64,000 bases of DNA from positions 180,482,001-180,546,000 of the forward strand of contig JBITNC010000001.1 in assembly GCA_050084985.1 (NCBI GenBank), given 5' to 3'. Positions 62,110-64,000 of this stretch are shown here, in pieces. Numbering within the stretch: the stretch's first letter is position 1; each line of letters opens with the position of its first letter. Under the pieces are notes generated by a model. The model did not search any database. It worked only from the letters and a program-made list of their open reading frames with translations, and had not been told where the DNA came from. The position numbers and the translations under genes are program-made. The stretch is from Nageia nagi (lineage: Eukaryota > Pinophyta).

Positions 62110-63250
62110 TGTCTTGCAGGGAATGCAAATTACCTCATCACCCGATAATGTTTTAAATAGATCTTGTTGATGGAAATAGGTAATTCTTAGGACCCGGTAA
62201 CATCTTGTAACTTGAATGCATTATTTTGCATGGCTTGGGTAATGATGTAGGGCTCAATACAAAGAGAGTAAATTTTTTTGATGTCTTCTAGGTCTTGCAC
62301 TTTCCACATCGCATTTGAGGATAATATCACCTAGTTCAAACTTCACCCAAGAAGATTTTTTCTTATCAAAACACCTCTTAACAATATGCTAGCGATACTA
62401 AAATGAATCATATGCTTTATTATGATCTTATTTCAATTTTAAGAGCTGATAATATCAATATTGTAATGGCTCAAAGTTATGGTCTTCCATTTCTTGCAAG
62501 ATTTTTAAAACTAGTAACTCCATGTGTACTGGTAACACTAGTATTTTGCCATATACCAATGCATATAGGGATGTATTTATTGCTAATTTTATACTAATTC
62601 TATTAGCCCATAATGCATAGTCCAAATATGTATGTCACTATTTGGGATTCCCTTCAATTGTTCTCTTGATGATCTAGGTCAAATTTTTATTAGTTGATTC
62701 AATTAACAAGTTATGTTGTGGGTAATAGTTTGAAAAGAATAACTAGTAGATTCTATATCGAGCTACAAAGCTTGATAGATTGCTTTTAGTAAATGCCAAA
62801 CCATTGTTTGACACTATAGTTTGTGGGATTTCAAAGTGGGTGATAATTTTTTTAATCATTTCCATTACCACTTCTTGATCTATATTTTTGCATGGCATTG
62901 CTTCTGACCATCTAGTGAAGTAGTCTATTGCAATCAAAATAAATGTATGACCCACTAAGGAATTGGGGTTTATAACACCAACAAAGTCCATACCCCACTA
63001 TTTAAAAGGTTCTTCAACTATCATAGGTTTTAGAGGCATGACAGCTTATCTTCTTTTTCCCATAAATCTATTGCATTTATCACATTCTTGTGCAATCTTA
63101 AATGAATCCTGAAATATAATGGGCTAGTAGTATCTAGCTTGTAACACTTTTACTACTGTAGTAGGTCCACTTATATGAAGCATATGGGATGGAATTACTT
63201 GGCTCAGCTTGTTGATGTGTTCTAAAATGTTAAGTAGCCTTTTCTTTATG
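62110..63250 (-). pseudogene. Gypsy integrase with second catalytic Asp lost
   Basis: Minus-strand reading in order: HISGPTTVVKVLQARYYWPI-like zinc-finger region (63190-63110), AQECDKCNRFMGKRR, the core MDFVGVINPNSLVGHTFILI (from 62991), DYFTRWSEAMP, FEIPQTIVSNNGLAFT, and a C-terminal region with WVKFELGDIILKCD and ESARPRRH (62360-62280). In the family the core reads VSDNG. Here AAC (62808-62806) gives Asn, a G-to-A change that removes the second acidic residue. Stops flank the 82-codon open core. Confidence 0.85.
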
Positions 63251-63319
63251 ATAATCAATGATAAAAGGATATCTCAACATGTCAGGTCTTTCTTTCTTTG
63301 AGAATTATTTTCTTATTGT

Positions 63320-64000
63320 AGTAGAGTTTGTTTCACTTAAGGCACTAGTACTTAAGTTTGATACAATAGTACCTAGATTAAATGAGACTTGATGAATTAG
63401 TTCTAAGGTTGAGTTAAGGGAGTCTTAGCTTTCTTAGGTTTAGGTTGGGCTTGAGTGGGAGATCGATACTATCGAGTGGTTTAAGGCTACTATGGGGCTG
63501 CTAAATAAGTTACTCTAGTTTGAATACAATTTCTTTATTCTACAGCAAATCCTAGAATCTAAAAGTTGACCATTGTGAGGTCAGCAATAAGATCTAAATT
63601 AGGTTCTACCATCTGGTCAGAATGTAACCCCAAATAATTATGTTGATATATCACACATGAGTCTAGAAAATGAGGAGCTAAACATGGTGGACACCACTCT
63701 GTAATGTTCAAAGTAGCACTATATAAAGAATTAGTTATAACAACATTCTCAAATACTTTAGAAGGATTAGACTATTCTAATTGATTGACCCTAGGATGGA
63801 ATCTTGGTTGATATTGATTATCATATCTCATATAGTTAAAGCAATGATTCTACCTTTCTTATAGAGTGAGCTTGTTGGTTATATTTTTTATAGTTATCTC
63901 TAGCTACCTTATTCTCTCCTCTTCTTTAGATTTAGGTTTAGTACAAGTGCTTGTGGATGCAAGAGTATGTAATGCTAGTAGTTGATTTTTAATAGTAAGT
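63320..64000 (-). pseudogene. Possible gypsy gag linker fragment
   Basis: The minus strand reads RYDNQYQPRFHPRVNQLE, then TEWCPPCLAPHFLDSCVIYQ and SDQMVEPNLDLIADLTMVNF, with stops. The CxxC..H..C block could be a gag-associated zinc-binding segment. It directly adjoins the integrase N-terminus, so RT and protease would have been deleted between them. The element continues past the window edge. Confidence 0.4.

Overview
The window reads as nuclear DNA of a seed plant with a large, repeat-rich genome. It holds one recognisable cellular gene, a five-exon 12-oxophytodienoate reductase (OPR) with plant-type GT-AG introns, and almost everything else is old LTR-retrotransposon sequence broken by stops. 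The low gene density, heavy decay and nesting fit a gymnosperm such as a conifer, but that lineage is inference. No rRNA, tRNA, CRISPR array or bacterial-style operon was seen.

Layout. 1-2960: decayed Ty1/copia gag-pol (+). 3415-4922 (-): OPR gene, fully alignable except for a frameshifting deletion of about 23 bp in exon 2; a TATA box and five TGACG elements lie upstream. 5645-20538: a 2.3 kb LTR-like repeat (copy A) split by two later insertions. The first is a minus-strand, pol-deleted gypsy/chromovirus-like element (6264-10711, TSD TTAAC). The second is an 8.1 kb gypsy element (12129-20219, TSD ATGAT) that has gag, no reverse transcriptase or integrase, two minisatellites, and a spliced plant mobile domain (PMD) gene on the antisense strand. 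21506-23868: copy B of the 2.3 kb repeat, uninterrupted, giving the empty-site sequence for both insertions. 25755-27745: two fold-back elements around a minisatellite that is open on both strands. 29.5-30.2 kb (-): integrase remnant.

32.2-43.7 kb: a second gypsy element (34512-43674, TSD AAAAT). It is diverged from the first but has the same plan: gag, no pol found, antisense PMD gene. Its 5' end (flank, LTR, start of gag) is tandemly duplicated. 43.9-49.0 kb (+): integrase C-terminus, then a multi-exon accessory coding region with an in-frame RNase H segment. 49.8-51.3 kb (-): hAT-like transposase and copia gag remnants. 51.8-55.7 kb (+): a third related gypsy element with LTR, gag, protease and the start of RT. 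57.9-61.6 kb (-): a long decayed unrecognised coding region. 62.1-64 kb (-): gypsy integrase and a possible gag linker.

How the parts relate. The three gypsy elements with the TGGTGAACC-type primer-binding site look like one clade. Elements 1 and 2 are non-autonomous (gag plus antisense PMD), and element 3 retains pol, so its relatives are candidates for supplying polymerase and integrase in trans. The most interesting signal is that the pol-less, antisense-PMD plan occurs twice in diverged elements. In element 1 all five in-frame stops of gag and PMD are TAG, as expected if CAG sites decayed by methylcytosine deamination.
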